The notes under the pieces are model-generated. The model was not told where the DNA came from, did no database searches, and saw nothing but the letters and a program-made list of their open reading frames with translations. From assembly GCA_965603075.1 (NCBI GenBank), contig CBFDBO010000001.1, positions 1 to 64,000 on the forward strand: a stretch of 64,000 nt of DNA, written 5' to 3'. Source of the DNA: JABJOR01 sp965603075 (GTDB lineage: Bacteria > Pseudomonadota > Alphaproteobacteria > Rhodospirillales > Casp-alpha2). Made by a program: the position numbers and the translations under genes. Below, in pieces: positions 42,571 through 51,394 of the stretch. Positions within the stretch are counted from its first letter, which is position 1, and every line of letters starts with the position of its first letter.

Positions 42571-43467
42571 ATGAGCATTCTTATCGATCAAAACACCCCC
42601 GTCATCATTCAGGGCTTTACCGGAAAAATCGGTTCCTTCCACGCCCGCGAAATGATTGACTATGGCACCAATGTTGTTGGTGGCGTAACACCGGGTAAGG
42701 GCGGTAATCTACATTTGGGTCTGCCGGTCTTTGATACTGTTAAACAAGCCGTATCCGCAACCAAAGCCACAACCAGCATTGTCTTTGTTCCGCCCCCCTT
42801 TGCCGCCGATGCCATTATGGAAGCCGCCGACAGCGGCCTAAAAACATGCGTGGTCATCACCGATGGTATCCCCTCGCAAGATATGATGCGGGTAAAACGC
42901 TATATGCAGCGTTACAAAAAAGATCAACGCATGCAATTAATTGGTCCCAATTGCGCCGGCATGATCTCGCCCGGTAAATCCATGTTGGGTATTATGCCCG
43001 GACATATTTATAAGCCCGGTAATGTCGGTATCGTGGGACGCTCCGGAACACTCGGTTATGAAGCCGCCGCACAGTTACTAGAACTCGATATCGGTGTTTC
43101 CACCAGCGTCGGGATCGGTGGCGATCCCATCAACGGTAGCTCGTTTGTTGATATCCTTAAATTATTCGAAAACGACCCAGATACCCACGCCGTCGTCATG
43201 ATCGGCGAAATCGGTGGCCCGCAAGAAGCAGAAGCCGCTCATTATATTAAAGAGCACATGACCAAGCCCGTTATTGCCTATGTGGCTGGATTATCAGCCC
43301 CCAAAGGTAAACGCATGGGTCACGCCGGCGCAATTATCTCTGCCTTTGGCGAAAGCGCCACAGAGAAAGTCGAAATTCTCAGGGAAAACGGCGTTACCGT
43401 TTCGCCCCGCCCCTCTGATATGGGGGCAACACTCGCCTCAGTTTTACAACCAGATTTGCATCCCTGA
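42571..43467 (+). CDS. mtkB: Malate-CoA ligase alpha subunit
   Basis: 298 residues: CoA-binding Rossmann domain (QGFTGKIGSFHAREMIDYGTNVVGGVTPGKGG), ligase domain with GPNCAGMISPGKSMLGIMPGHI, and the phosphorylated active-site His in KRMGHAGAIIS. The start at 42571 has AAAGGA upstream; a longer in-frame start at 42478 lies inside mtkA and is rejected. It works with MtkA. A strong terminator follows, so sgaA-mtkA-mtkB looks complete. Malyl-CoA lyase is not adjacent. Confidence 0.9.
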   Translation: MSILIDQNTPVIIQGFTGKIGSFHAREMIDYGTNVVGGVTPGKGGNLHLGLPVFDTVKQAVSATKATTSIVFVPPPFAADAIMEAADSGLKTCVVITDGIPSQDMMRVKRYMQRYKKDQRMQLIGPNCAGMISPGKSMLGIMPGHIYKPGNVGIVGRSGTLGYEAAAQLLELDIGVSTSVGIGGDPINGSSFVDILKLFENDPDTHAVVMIGEIGGPQEAEAAHYIKEHMTKPVIAYVAGLSAPKGKRMGHAGAIISAFGESATEKVEILRENGVTVSPRPSDMGATLASVLQPDLHP

Positions 43468-43498
43468 TTTTCCAACGCCCTCACGGGATGCAATACCT

Positions 43499-43533
43499 AT
43501 GGCTGGCCGTTTTCGAACGGTCAGCCATTTTTT
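43499..43533 (+). terminator. Strong terminator after mtkB
   Basis: A 13-bp stem with one G-T wobble (43499-43511 with 43516-43528) is capped by a stable TTCG tetraloop and followed by six T. Confidence 0.9.
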
Positions 43534-43542
43534 GGGTCTGGG

Positions 43543-43623
43543 CCAGACAGGCGGTCCGTGCCGGACAGGCGGGGCCTTGCCGGCGGGCGATCCGTGCTGG
43601 ACGGACGGTCTCAGCCAGACAGG
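43543..43623. repeat. GC-rich degenerate tandem repeat (about 18 bp, 4.5 copies)
   Basis: Successive units start CCAGACAGG (43543), CCGGACAGG (43561), CCGGCGGGCG (43580), CTGGACGGAC (43597) and CCAGACAGG (43615), spaced 17-19 bases. The block is strikingly GC-rich beside AT-rich DNA, and GTCTGG-G-CCAGAC at its edge can fold. An open frame crosses it but runs on out of mtkB in another frame and is not credible. Confidence 0.8.
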
Positions 43624-43687
43624 ATCTTTTACTCATTTGCTAAACACGACGCCCCTATTTTACATTTAATTAGTGTATAATATTTAA

Positions 43688-43695
43688 TTGTACAA
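43688..43695. promoter_or_regulatory. Candidate operator upstream of the sulfite-reduction promoter
   Basis: TTGTACAA, a perfect 8-bp palindrome inside a longer imperfect inverted repeat (TTAATTGTACAAATTAA), ends six bases before the -35. The position suits an activator or repressor. The regulator is unknown. Confidence 0.35.
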
Positions 43696-43700
43696 ATTAA

Positions 43701-43730
43701 TTGACATAAATAAAATAAACAACATATAAT
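43701..43730 (+). promoter_or_regulatory. Consensus sigma-70 promoter of the sulfite-reduction operon
   Basis: TTGACA (43701-43706), 18-base spacer, TATAAT (43725-43730): perfect hexamers. Start near 43737, with AGGAAAT ahead of the first ATG at 43779. Confidence 0.8.
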
Positions 43731-43778
43731 AAATGTATTAAAGGAATTAACCTTTAAAATATAGAATTAGGAAATGTC

Positions 43779-44111
43779 ATGAACGCGCAAATCGTTACCG
43801 CCAATCGCCTAAACGATGGGATTGTTGTCTACTTCACAAAGGATGACACATGGTCTCAATGGATTAGCGAAGCGCACCTTTGCACCACCGGTTCACAAGC
43901 CCAGGCCGCTTTATCGTTGGCCCAAGCAACCGTGGACAATAATGAGGTTCTTGATGCTTATCTGATTGAAGTCATTAAAGAGGCCAGCACCATCAAGCCG
44001 GTTCGCTATCGCGAGATCATCCGCTCAAAAGGTCCTTCTATTAATGTGCTTCCCAATGTGGCAATTGCTGCCAACAAAGCGGCACCCCTCGCCTATGTTA
44101 ATGGCCTCTAA
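43779..44111 (+). CDS. DUF2849 protein of the sulfite-reductase operon
   Basis: 110 residues (start QIVTANRLNDGIVVYFTKDDTWSQWISEA, end VLPNVAIAANKAAPLAYVNGL). DUF2849 proteins are small soluble proteins found directly upstream of sulfite/nitrite reductase in alphaproteobacteria. The role is unknown; a reductase accessory or electron-supply function is usually guessed. It is first in the operon, 21 bases before the reductase gene. Confidence 0.85.
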   Translation: MNAQIVTANRLNDGIVVYFTKDDTWSQWISEAHLCTTGSQAQAALSLAQATVDNNEVLDAYLIEVIKEASTIKPVRYREIIRSKGPSINVLPNVAIAANKAAPLAYVNGL

Positions 44112-44132
44112 GTCGTAATCTGGAATAAAAAA

Positions 44133-45794
44133 ATGTATCGTTATGATGAATTTGATCACGCCTTTGTCAATCAAAGGGTGGCACAATTTCGCGATCAGGT
44201 TAACCGTCGCCTTGACGGAGAATTGACCGAGGACGAATTTAAACCCTTACGTTTAATGAATGGTCTCTATTTGCAATTGCACGCTTATATGTTGCGTGTG
44301 GCAATCCCTTACGGTGTCATGTCATCAACCCAAATGCATAAGTTGGCCGATATTGCCGATAAATATGACAAAGGGTATGGTCATTTTACCACCCGGCAAA
44401 ACATACAATATAATTGGCCTGCGCTGAAAGACATTCCTGATTTACTCAGTGAGTTGGCGGATGTTGAAATGCACGCCATACAAACCAGTGGCAATTGCAT
44501 TCGTAATGTTACGAGCGATCCCTTTGCCGGTGTTGCCGCCGACGAAGTTGAAGACGCGCGGATTTATTGTGAAATATTACGACAATGGTCAACCTTATTG
44601 CCTGAATTTACCTTTTTGCCCCGTAAATTTAAAATAGCGGTATCGGGCGCTGCTGAAGATCGTGCCGCGGTTAAGTTCCATGATATCGGTATCTACATTC
44701 ATAAAAATGAGCAAGGTGAAACCGGCTTAGAAATCATGGTTGGTGGGGGGCAAGGACGCACCCCCATGGTGGCAAAAACCTTACGTGAATTTTTACCCAC
44801 CCACCATTTACTGTCCTATATGGAAGCCATCATGCGGGTTTATAACCAACACGGCAGACGTGATAACAAATACAAAGCACGGATTAAGATCTTGTTACAC
44901 GAAACAGGGCTTGATGATTTCCGCGCACAAGTGGACGCCGAATGGGAAAAGATTAAAAATCTAGATTATGATTTACCCAAAGGCGAATTAGAACGCATCA
45001 ACACCTACTTCACCCCGCCGGCTTACGATCCTATTGATATGACAAATGTGCAACGTGAATTAGAAGTTCAGAAATTCAATAATGTGGATTTCTCCAATTG
45101 GTTGCGGACATCTCTCAGCGCCCATAAACAACCGGGATACGGCATTGTCAGTATTTCTTTGAAGCCCGTCGGGGGTATTCCTGGGGATGTAACGTCCCAG
45201 CAAATGCGCGTGGTCGCTGATTTATCTAATCAATACAGTCTGGGCGAAATTCGGGTTACACACCGTCAAAACTTGGTCCTGCCCGATGTAAAATTAAGCG
45301 ACCTATTGGCACTTTGGACAATTCTCAAAGACAATAATTTAGCCGCCGCCAATATTGGTTTGGCGGGTGATATAATCGCTTGTCCGGGGCTTGATTATTG
45401 CGCCCTTGCCAATGCCCGGGCCATTCCTGTAGCTCAACGTTTATCAGAGCGGTTTGCTGAACTGAAATTACAACATGATATTGGTCCGCTGCATCTGAAT
45501 ATTTCCGGCTGCATCAATGCTTGTGGTCATCACCATATTGCGGGGATCGGTATCCTCGGTGTGGACCGCAAGGGTGTTGAGTACTATCAAATCACGCTGG
45601 GTGGCAGTGCCTTTGAAGATGCCGCTATTGGCAAGATCATCGGTCCCTCCTTTACCAGTGAGAAAGTCGTTGATGCGTTAGAGAACATCATCACGACCTA
45701 TTTGGATATCAGGCAAGGTGACGAAACATTTACCGGAACGTATAAACGCACGGGTATTGACCCGTTCAAGGAGAAACTCTATGGCAATTCTTAA
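44133..45794 (+). CDS. cysI: Siroheme sulfite/nitrite reductase (CysI-like)
   Basis: 553 residues with two ferredoxin-like half repeats. QTSGNCIRNVTSDPFAG and RPRKFKIAVSGA-type stretches (here PRKFKIAVSGAAEDRA) mark the siroheme pocket. The [4Fe-4S] Cys lie in CPGLDYCALANARAI (C-x5-C) and ISGCINACGHHHIAG (C-x3-C). It reduces sulfite to sulfide with six electrons. Nitrite reduction cannot be excluded, but the DUF2849/DUF934 setting is the assimilatory sulfite arrangement. It overlaps the next gene by 14 bases. Confidence 0.9.
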   Translation: MYRYDEFDHAFVNQRVAQFRDQVNRRLDGELTEDEFKPLRLMNGLYLQLHAYMLRVAIPYGVMSSTQMHKLADIADKYDKGYGHFTTRQNIQYNWPALKDIPDLLSELADVEMHAIQTSGNCIRNVTSDPFAGVAADEVEDARIYCEILRQWSTLLPEFTFLPRKFKIAVSGAAEDRAAVKFHDIGIYIHKNEQGETGLEIMVGGGQGRTPMVAKTLREFLPTHHLLSYMEAIMRVYNQHGRRDNKYKARIKILLHETGLDDFRAQVDAEWEKIKNLDYDLPKGELERINTYFTPPAYDPIDMTNVQRELEVQKFNNVDFSNWLRTSLSAHKQPGYGIVSISLKPVGGIPGDVTSQQMRVVADLSNQYSLGEIRVTHRQNLVLPDVKLSDLLALWTILKDNNLAAANIGLAGDIIACPGLDYCALANARAIPVAQRLSERFAELKLQHDIGPLHLNISGCINACGHHHIAGIGILGVDRKGVEYYQITLGGSAFEDAAIGKIIGPSFTSEKVVDALENIITTYLDIRQGDETFTGTYKRTGIDPFKEKLYGNS

Positions 45795-46224
45795 AGACGG
45801 AGAAATCGTCCATAACCCGGTGGAAGTCGTAGCCTTGGATATTTGGTTGGTTCATCAAGACACCCGTAAAGGGGTCATTCTCGATCCAGATCAACCGCCC
45901 CGTATTATTGAAGACGTGTTAGATAAGTTGCCCGCCGTGGCGGTTAGCTTTCCTGTCTTCAGTGATGGTCGGGGGTTCACCTATGGTCGCCAATTACGGG
46001 AAGAATATGGCTACAAAGGTGAGATTAGAGCCGTCGGTCATTTGATCCGCGATCAGTATCAGTTTTTACATCGCTGTGGATTTGATTCAATCGAGGTCAA
46101 AGACGACACCGCCATTGACGAATGGAAAATCGCCATGAATGAGATCACCTTGTTTTACCAAAACACCGTCGATCTACGTCAACCCGTATCGGTGTTGCGG
46201 CGTTGGATTAGGGCGGCAGAGTAA
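45781..46224 (+). CDS. DUF934 protein (CysH-associated)
   Basis: 147 residues from the ATG at 45781 (MAILKDGEIVHNP); an in-frame start at 45718 lies deep inside the reductase gene. Contains LPAVAVSFPVFSDGRGFTYGRQLREEYGYKGEIRAVGHLIRDQ, the DUF934 core. Known only by its constant place beside sulfate-assimilation genes. Its start overlaps the reductase 3' end, implying coupling. The usual PAPS/APS reductase gene cysH does not follow here; a SUMT gene does. Confidence 0.87.
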   Translation: MAILKDGEIVHNPVEVVALDIWLVHQDTRKGVILDPDQPPRIIEDVLDKLPAVAVSFPVFSDGRGFTYGRQLREEYGYKGEIRAVGHLIRDQYQFLHRCGFDSIEVKDDTAIDEWKIAMNEITLFYQNTVDLRQPVSVLRRWIRAAE

Positions 46225-46250
46225 TTTCAGAGTAATTTAAAGAGTAATTT
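46217..46250 (+). repeat. Three tandem 11-12-bp units across the DUF934 stop and cobA ribosome site
   Basis: CAGAGTAATTT at 46217-46227 and 46228-46238, then AAAGAGTAATTT to 46250, directly before the ATG. The first holds the DUF934 stop codon; the last supplies the GAG ribosome site of cobA. The identical first two suggest recent slippage. Confidence 0.85.
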
Positions 46251-47000
46251 ATGCAAAATACTGTCTATCTGGTGGGGGCAGGTCCGGGTGATCCGGAACT
46301 TTTAACCCTAAAAGCCTATCGTTTATTACAAAGTGCGGATGTGGTTGTCTATGACCGTTTGGTCGCAAAACCCATTCTTGATCTCATCCCCCAAGCCACT
46401 AAACGCGTGTTTGCCGGAAAAGCCGCCAACAAACATTACATGACCCAAGACGAGATTAATTTTGCGTTGGTCGATTTAACCAAAACCCACAAAACGGTGG
46501 TCAGGCTTAAAGGCGGTGATCCGTTTATCTTTGGACGGGGCGGTGAAGAGGCCGAACATCTGGTGGAAAACAACGTATCCTTCCAGATCATTCCCGGCAT
46601 TACAGCGTCCGTTGGATGTGCGGCCTACGCGGGCATCCCCCTCACCCACCGTGACGTGGCGCAAAGCGTCCGCTTTATCACCGGGCATTCTCAGGAAGGG
46701 CGCGATTTAGATCTGGATTGGCAATCACTGGCTGATCCTAAGACCACACTTGTGGTCTATATGGGCACCACAAATGCTGCCATCATATCATCGATGCTTC
46801 GGGGTGCCGGAATGGATGCGTCTATACCGGTGGCGATCTTAAACAAAGGCACCCGCCCCGATCAGAAAGCCATCATCACCTCATTGCAAGACATGCCCAC
46901 TGTGATCAACACCGAAGGCATATCCGGCACAACAATGATCATCATCGGTCATGTAGTCTCACTTGCCCACAAAATTAATTGGTTTGAAACGGCCGCCTAA
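46251..47000 (+). CDS. cobA: Uroporphyrinogen-III C-methyltransferase (SUMT)
   Basis: 249 residues: VYLVGAGPGDPELLTLKAYRLLQSADVVVYDRL at the start, KGGDPFIFGRGGEEAEHL, and GITASVGCAAYAGIPLTHRD, the SAM-dependent tetrapyrrole methylase motifs. It methylates uroporphyrinogen III at C2 and C7 to give precorrin-2 for siroheme. As last gene of the sulfite-reduction operon it supplies the cofactor of the reductase. The dehydrogenase/ferrochelatase half of CysG is absent here. Confidence 0.94.
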   Translation: MQNTVYLVGAGPGDPELLTLKAYRLLQSADVVVYDRLVAKPILDLIPQATKRVFAGKAANKHYMTQDEINFALVDLTKTHKTVVRLKGGDPFIFGRGGEEAEHLVENNVSFQIIPGITASVGCAAYAGIPLTHRDVAQSVRFITGHSQEGRDLDLDWQSLADPKTTLVVYMGTTNAAIISSMLRGAGMDASIPVAILNKGTRPDQKAIITSLQDMPTVINTEGISGTTMIIIGHVVSLAHKINWFETAA

Positions 47001-47006
47001 TAAACT

Positions 47007-48602
47007 TTACCCAAAGATAATCTTTGGTAACCATGTGGCAATTTCAGGGAACAGCACAAGCAATAACAACCCGATGATTTGGATGCCCACAAAGGGGATC
47101 ACACCACGGTAAATTTGCATGGTGGTGACCGATTTGGGGGCCACACCGCGCAAGTAAAACAAAGCAAAACCAAACGGTGGGGTCAGAAACGACGTTTGCA
47201 GGTTCATGGCCATCATCACACCCAACCAAACCGGGTTGATGTCCATCATCAACAAAACAGGCGCGACGATGGGAACAACAACAAAGGTGATCTCGATAAA
47301 GTCGAGGAAGAACCCCAACACAAACATCACCAACATAACCACGAAGATCGCACCGTATTTTCCACCGGGTAAATCTTTCAGTAAGTTATGAACCATATCA
47401 TCGCCGCCAAGTCCTCGGAATACCAATGAGAAAATAGACGCACCAATTAGAATGACAAACACCATGGCTGAAACGCTCATGGTGCTGCGCATAACTTCAA
47501 GAATAACCCGATTGCCGGTTTCTACGCGGGCATTATAGACCCGTTTGAAGGCTGTCCAGATACCCCACATCAAAATCGCGCAACAAATAAGCGATACCAC
47601 AATGGAGACCTTATCGGCCAAAGTGATTTCATTCATCCCCATACGGAGGTCCATGGTATTGGCAAGGATCAACATCAGAATAAGGGCGGCGCCCGCGAAA
47701 TAAATCGGACGTCCGTTGGCCTCATTAACCCGCAAGCCTCCCAACATCAATGCCCCCATGGCACCAACAGCGGCGGCCTCAGTCGGGGTTGCAACCCCCA
47801 TCAGGATTGAGCCGAGAACAGCGATAATTAAGATAATCGGTGGGATCAGGGCGTGTATAACCCGGTATACCATATCCTCGCTCTCAAGTTCTTCGGCGGG
47901 AATAGCCGGTGAACTTTCGGGCTTCCACCAAGCAACAAGTACTTGATAACCAATATACATAACCACCAAAGATAAACCGGGTAATAACGACCCTGCAAAC
48001 AAATCACCAACGGAAACGGGTTCCGGCGACCAATTGCCAATGGCGCGTTGTGCTTCTACATAGGCATTGGAGATTTGATCCCCCAACAATACCAAAACGA
48101 TGGACGGCGGGATAATTTGCCCCAAAGTCCCCGCCGCACAAATGGTGCCCGTGGCCAGTGTCGGTGAATATCCGCGTCGTAACATAGTGGGCAAACTCAT
48201 CAGCCCCATGGTCACCACGGTCGCGCCAACAATCCCTGTAGAGGCCGCTAGCAACATCCCCACGATGGTTACCGAAATACCAAGACCGCCGCGCATTTTA
48301 CCAAACAACATGCCCATGGTCTCTAACAATTCTTCAGCTACCTTAGAGCGCTCTAACATCACGCCCATAAAGACAAATAGCGGGACAGCGATCAAAACCT
48401 CGTTGGTCATGCTGGAGCCAAAAATACGCGATGGTAACGCGCCAAATATTGACATATCGAACACGCCCATCGCGCTGCCAATAAAGGCAAAGATAAGCCC
48501 GGTTCCCGCAAGTGAGAACGCTACGGGATAGCCAAGCAATAACAAACCACACAACACAAAGAACATCAGGACGTCGAGAATTTCGTTTGGAGCAAACTCC
48601 AT
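47007..48602 (-). CDS. dctM: TRAP transporter large permease (DctM)
   Basis: 531 residues with about 14 membrane segments of the DctM type: VPLFVFMGVMLERSKVAEELLETM, GATVVTMGLMSLPTMLRRGYSPTLATGTICAAGTLGQIIPPSIVLVLLG, and FLDFIEITFVVVPIVAPVLL. It is the channel subunit, driven by the sodium or proton gradient. A hydrophilic insertion around 205-240 and a longer middle than usual (about 430) are notable; this longer form is found with TakP-type systems. Two bases after dctQ. Six bases from the convergent cobA. Confidence 0.93.
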   Translation of the reverse strand: MEFAPNEILDVLMFFVLCGLLLLGYPVAFSLAGTGLIFAFIGSAMGVFDMSIFGALPSRIFGSSMTNEVLIAVPLFVFMGVMLERSKVAEELLETMGMLFGKMRGGLGISVTIVGMLLAASTGIVGATVVTMGLMSLPTMLRRGYSPTLATGTICAAGTLGQIIPPSIVLVLLGDQISNAYVEAQRAIGNWSPEPVSVGDLFAGSLLPGLSLVVMYIGYQVLVAWWKPESSPAIPAEELESEDMVYRVIHALIPPIILIIAVLGSILMGVATPTEAAAVGAMGALMLGGLRVNEANGRPIYFAGAALILMLILANTMDLRMGMNEITLADKVSIVVSLICCAILMWGIWTAFKRVYNARVETGNRVILEVMRSTMSVSAMVFVILIGASIFSLVFRGLGGDDMVHNLLKDLPGGKYGAIFVVMLVMFVLGFFLDFIEITFVVVPIVAPVLLMMDINPVWLGVMMAMNLQTSFLTPPFGFALFYLRGVAPKSVTTMQIYRGVIPFVGIQIIGLLLLVLFPEIATWLPKIIFG

Positions 48603-48604
48603 GA

Positions 48605-49162
48605 TTATAGTTCCGATCCACTAGGAGTTTGGTCACTGGATATTTGACCATTCGGTAATTGACGTAATTTTATTATGGCCTTGAGAAGCATGGAAATTCC
48701 TTGCAATGCCATGAGAACGGCAAAACACAATAATAAGGATTTAAGCAAGAACACAGCCTGAATACCACTGGTCTCTCGCGACCCTTCAAGCACTCTCCAT
48801 GATTGGGCTACATAGGGAAAAGAATACCAAAAAATAACCCCACACACCGGCATCAGAAATACGATGGAACCAAAAATATCAACTATGGCGCGGGTTTTTT
48901 CTTTCGCGTCTCGGTAAAAAACATCAACTCTAACATGACCTTCGTGGCACAGCGTATAAGCCGCCCCCAAAATAAAAAGAGCGGCATGTAAATATACCAC
49001 TCCTTCTTGCATCATGATCAGGCCAATGCCAAAAATATACCGCAGAACGACCACGATAAACTGCAAAGCCACCAATCCTAGCGCACACCACGCAGCGGCG
49101 TGACCGATTGAATTATTTAAAGCATCAATACGACGAATAATGTTCTGCACAAAAAGTCTCAC
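48605..49162 (-). CDS. dctQ: TRAP transporter small permease (DctQ)
   Basis: 185 residues with four membrane segments: AAWCALGLVALQFIVVVLRYIF, VVYLHAALFILGAAYTL, HVRVDVFYRDAKEKTRAIVDIFGSIVFLMPVCGVIFWYS, and AVFLLKSLLLCFAVLMALQGISMLLKAI. The VRVDVFY motif is the DctQ hallmark. It stabilises the large permease and docks the binding protein. It follows a terminator after dctP. Confidence 0.92.
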   Translation of the reverse strand: MRLFVQNIIRRIDALNNSIGHAAAWCALGLVALQFIVVVLRYIFGIGLIMMQEGVVYLHAALFILGAAYTLCHEGHVRVDVFYRDAKEKTRAIVDIFGSIVFLMPVCGVIFWYSFPYVAQSWRVLEGSRETSGIQAVFLLKSLLLCFAVLMALQGISMLLKAIIKLRQLPNGQISSDQTPSGSEL

Positions 49163-49171
49163 AGATAATTA

Positions 49172-49214
49172 AATTTTTTAAAAAAAAATGGGGGAGACTG
49201 AACGTCTCCCCCAT
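49172..49214 (-). terminator. Attenuating terminator between dctP and dctQ
   Basis: Reverse strand: ATGGGGGAGAC pairs with GTCTCCCCCAT (49188-49214, five-base loop), followed by eight T. It lowers expression of the permeases relative to the binding protein, just as in the ABC operon at 9 kb. Confidence 0.9.
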
Positions 49215-49223
49215 ATGGGTAGA

Positions 49224-50309
49224 TCAATATTCAAACGGCAAGTTACGCGCGTTTGCATAAGCCGTTTCAGATACGGCGGTATAACGCAGAACCTTACGAC
49301 GGTATTCACGGAAGTTGGCCCAGATTTTGGCGGTAATGTCATCAGACTTACCCACTTCTTCCATTACAGAGGATGAAGCTTCACCAATCTCACGCATAAC
49401 AGAATCGTTCATTTTGCGATACTGAACACCATGATCATTGACCAAGGTATCAAGAGCGTCACCGTTTTTAGCGGTGAATTCAGCGAACATTTCATTGTTC
49501 TGTGCCAAACAAGCGCCTTGAACGACGGCCTGATGGGATTTACTTAGGCTTTCCCAAACTTGTTTATTCATACCACAAGACAGGGTTGAACCGGGCTCGT
49601 GGAAACCAGGGTAGTAGTAGTATTTGGTGATCTTATAGAAACCAAAGGCCAGATCATTCCAAGGACCAACCCACTCTGTCGCATCAATCGCGCCACTTTG
49701 TAGGGCGGGGAAAATTTCACCACCGGGAAGGGTTACAGCCGCCGCGCCAATACGGCGAAGAACTTCGCCACCAAGACCCGGCATACGAATTTTCAATCCC
49801 TTGTAGTCTTCCAAGCTGTTAACTTCTTTATTGAACCAACCGCCCATCTGAACGCCTGTGTTACCAGCAGGGAAATGTTTCATGTTGAAACCAGCACCGA
49901 GCTCGTCCCAAAGTTCTTGACCGCCGCCCCATTGAAGCCAGCCATCCATTTCGTTTGCCGTCAGACCAAATGGTACAGCGGTGAAAAAGTTATAAGCCTT
50001 TGATTTACCCTGCCAGTAGTAATCGGCACCATGATACATATCAGCACTGCCATTTGATACAGCATCGAAGCTTTCGAATGCAGGAACAAGCTCACCAGCA
50101 CCATACAATTTGACGGTTAATTCACCATCGGTCATTGCGGTGATTGTGTCGGCTAAACGCTGCGCACCTGTACCAAGACCCGGAAAGTTTTTAGGCCATG
50201 TCATGACCATTTTTAATTCACGGTTCCCTGATGCAATTGCTGGTGCAGCAAGTGAACTAGCAGCTACTGTTGTCGCTGCTGCCCCGGTTATAAATTTACG
50301 TCTTTGCAT
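49224..50309 (-). CDS. dctP: TRAP transporter periplasmic binding protein, TakP-like
   Basis: 361 residues. The signal has a twin-arginine-like start, MQRRKFITGAAATTVAASSL, and cut after AIA. The mature part (LKMVMTWPKNFPGLGTGAQRLADTI, GAIDATEWVGPWNDLAFGFYKITKYYYYPG) matches the TakP subgroup, which binds monocarboxylate 2-oxoacids such as pyruvate and 2-oxobutyrate, or lactate. The conserved Arg/Trp pocket residues lie in GGWFNKEVNSLEDYKGLKIRMPG. Ligand identity is inferred. First gene of the TRAP operon, with AAGGGAG upstream. Confidence 0.92.
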   Translation of the reverse strand: MQRRKFITGAAATTVAASSLAAPAIASGNRELKMVMTWPKNFPGLGTGAQRLADTITAMTDGELTVKLYGAGELVPAFESFDAVSNGSADMYHGADYYWQGKSKAYNFFTAVPFGLTANEMDGWLQWGGGQELWDELGAGFNMKHFPAGNTGVQMGGWFNKEVNSLEDYKGLKIRMPGLGGEVLRRIGAAAVTLPGGEIFPALQSGAIDATEWVGPWNDLAFGFYKITKYYYYPGFHEPGSTLSCGMNKQVWESLSKSHQAVVQGACLAQNNEMFAEFTAKNGDALDTLVNDHGVQYRKMNDSVMREIGEASSSVMEEVGKSDDITAKIWANFREYRRKVLRYTAVSETAYANARNLPFEY

Positions 50310-50739
50310 TTATGATAATCTCCCTTCTGTTTATTAATTTATATTTCAGTATATAAAATAGTAGATCCAATTCTAGCCAAGGCAAGTTGATCTATCAACC
50401 ATCAATGTGAATTGACAAATAAAATAGAAATTCAGACAGTAGAATAATACAAAAGAAAAAAAGAAAATTTTCCAACTATAAGTTGAAGGTGTTCAGAATT
50501 AGTCAAAGCCTTGCCTGATATTAAGTAGTGTAAGTGCTATAATGTGGTCTAGAATTATTATGATTCCAGTTTACCGACAAATTAATTGTGTGATTTTTAG
50601 ACTAGATCCAAATTAACTTTTCTCGCTTTGGTTCCCTTCTTAATCATAGGGTCGACGGTCAATCAAATAAAGCCAACACAAAGGTTCAAATAGAGCTTAT
50701 GCTAATAATGTTGATTAATTTACCCTCAGGAATAAACCC
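50310..50739. other. 430-base divergent intergenic region
   Basis: It lies between dctP and the rightward beta-barrel gene. It contains the TRAP promoter and operator listed separately. An extended -10 (TGCTATAAT, hexamer 50538-50543) faces right and could serve the 50740 gene, though no good -35 is paired with it. No coding frame or structured RNA is evident. Confidence 0.55.
50370..50399 (-). promoter_or_regulatory. TRAP operon promoter with overlapping inverted-repeat operator
   Basis: Reverse strand: TTGATA (50393-50398), 17-base spacer, TAGAAT (50370-50375); start near 50363. An inverted repeat GTTGAT-CT-ATCAAC (50386-50399) covers the -35, a position suited to repression. Confidence 0.6.
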
Positions 50740-51306
50740 ATGAAAGACGATACCGAAATTGATTATGGTCCACTAAAAAACTTAATCGGCGTGTGGAAAG
50801 GGACAGAAGGCATTGATATCGCCCCGGAACCAGACGGTGAAGAAAACAACCCTTACTTTGAGACCATCACCTATTGTGACATAGGCGATATATCCAATGC
50901 GGAATCGCAGACATTAGGGGCAATTCATTATCGCCAAGTTGTCCAGCGTAAATCAAATAATGAGATGCTGCATGACCAAACGGGCTATTGGATGTGGGAC
51001 GCCGAAACCAGCACGGTCATGCATTCTTTTGTTATTCCACGGGCAGTCAGTATCGTGGCAGGAGGCCAATACACAGGTAAAACCGATGATAACGGTCGGG
51101 TTATCTTGGAGCTAAAGGCAAAGCATGGCGATCCCAAGTGGGGCATTATCGAGTCCCCATTCATGAAAAAGAATGCATCCTCCCTTGAATTCAGCCAACA
51201 GGTAATCGTGGGTAATGGCAGGATGGATTATAGCCAAACAACGCTGGTCGACATTTACGGTAAGGTGTTTGAACACACCGAAACAAACATGCTTTTGTGT
51301 CGTTAA
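50740..51306 (+). CDS. Nitrobindin/THAP4-like beta-barrel (FABP-fold) protein
   Basis: 188 residues: PLKNLIGVWKGTEGIDI at the start, then GYWMWDAETSTVMHSFVIPRAVSIVAGGQ and VFEHTETNMLLCR at the end. The start GxWxGxG-like motif, the 180-residue length and the alternating strands fit the heme-binding beta-barrel family PF08768. Here the G-x-W-x-G is followed by TEG. Heme binding cannot be confirmed because the proximal His is not clear; it may bind a lipid. Monocistronic, followed by an imperfect duplicated 12-mer. Confidence 0.7.
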   Translation: MKDDTEIDYGPLKNLIGVWKGTEGIDIAPEPDGEENNPYFETITYCDIGDISNAESQTLGAIHYRQVVQRKSNNEMLHDQTGYWMWDAETSTVMHSFVIPRAVSIVAGGQYTGKTDDNGRVILELKAKHGDPKWGIIESPFMKKNASSLEFSQQVIVGNGRMDYSQTTLVDIYGKVFEHTETNMLLCR

Positions 51307-51314
51307 TAGCCGTA

Positions 51315-51341
51315 TAATTGGGCATTAAGTAATTGGGCATT
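51315..51341 (+). repeat. Direct repeat after the beta-barrel gene stop
   Basis: TAATTGGGCATT occurs at 51315-51326 and 51330-51341, a 15-base period, directly after the stop codon. Confidence 0.75.
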
Positions 51342-51394
51342 CAGATATAAATTCTAAAAACTATATATGCCTCGACACGGCGATATACACGCCC

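Noticed and set aside
43274..43669. Forward frame through the GC-rich repeats encoding a TGG-rich peptide
   Set aside because: Starts inside mtkB in another frame, crosses a strong terminator and has no ribosome site.
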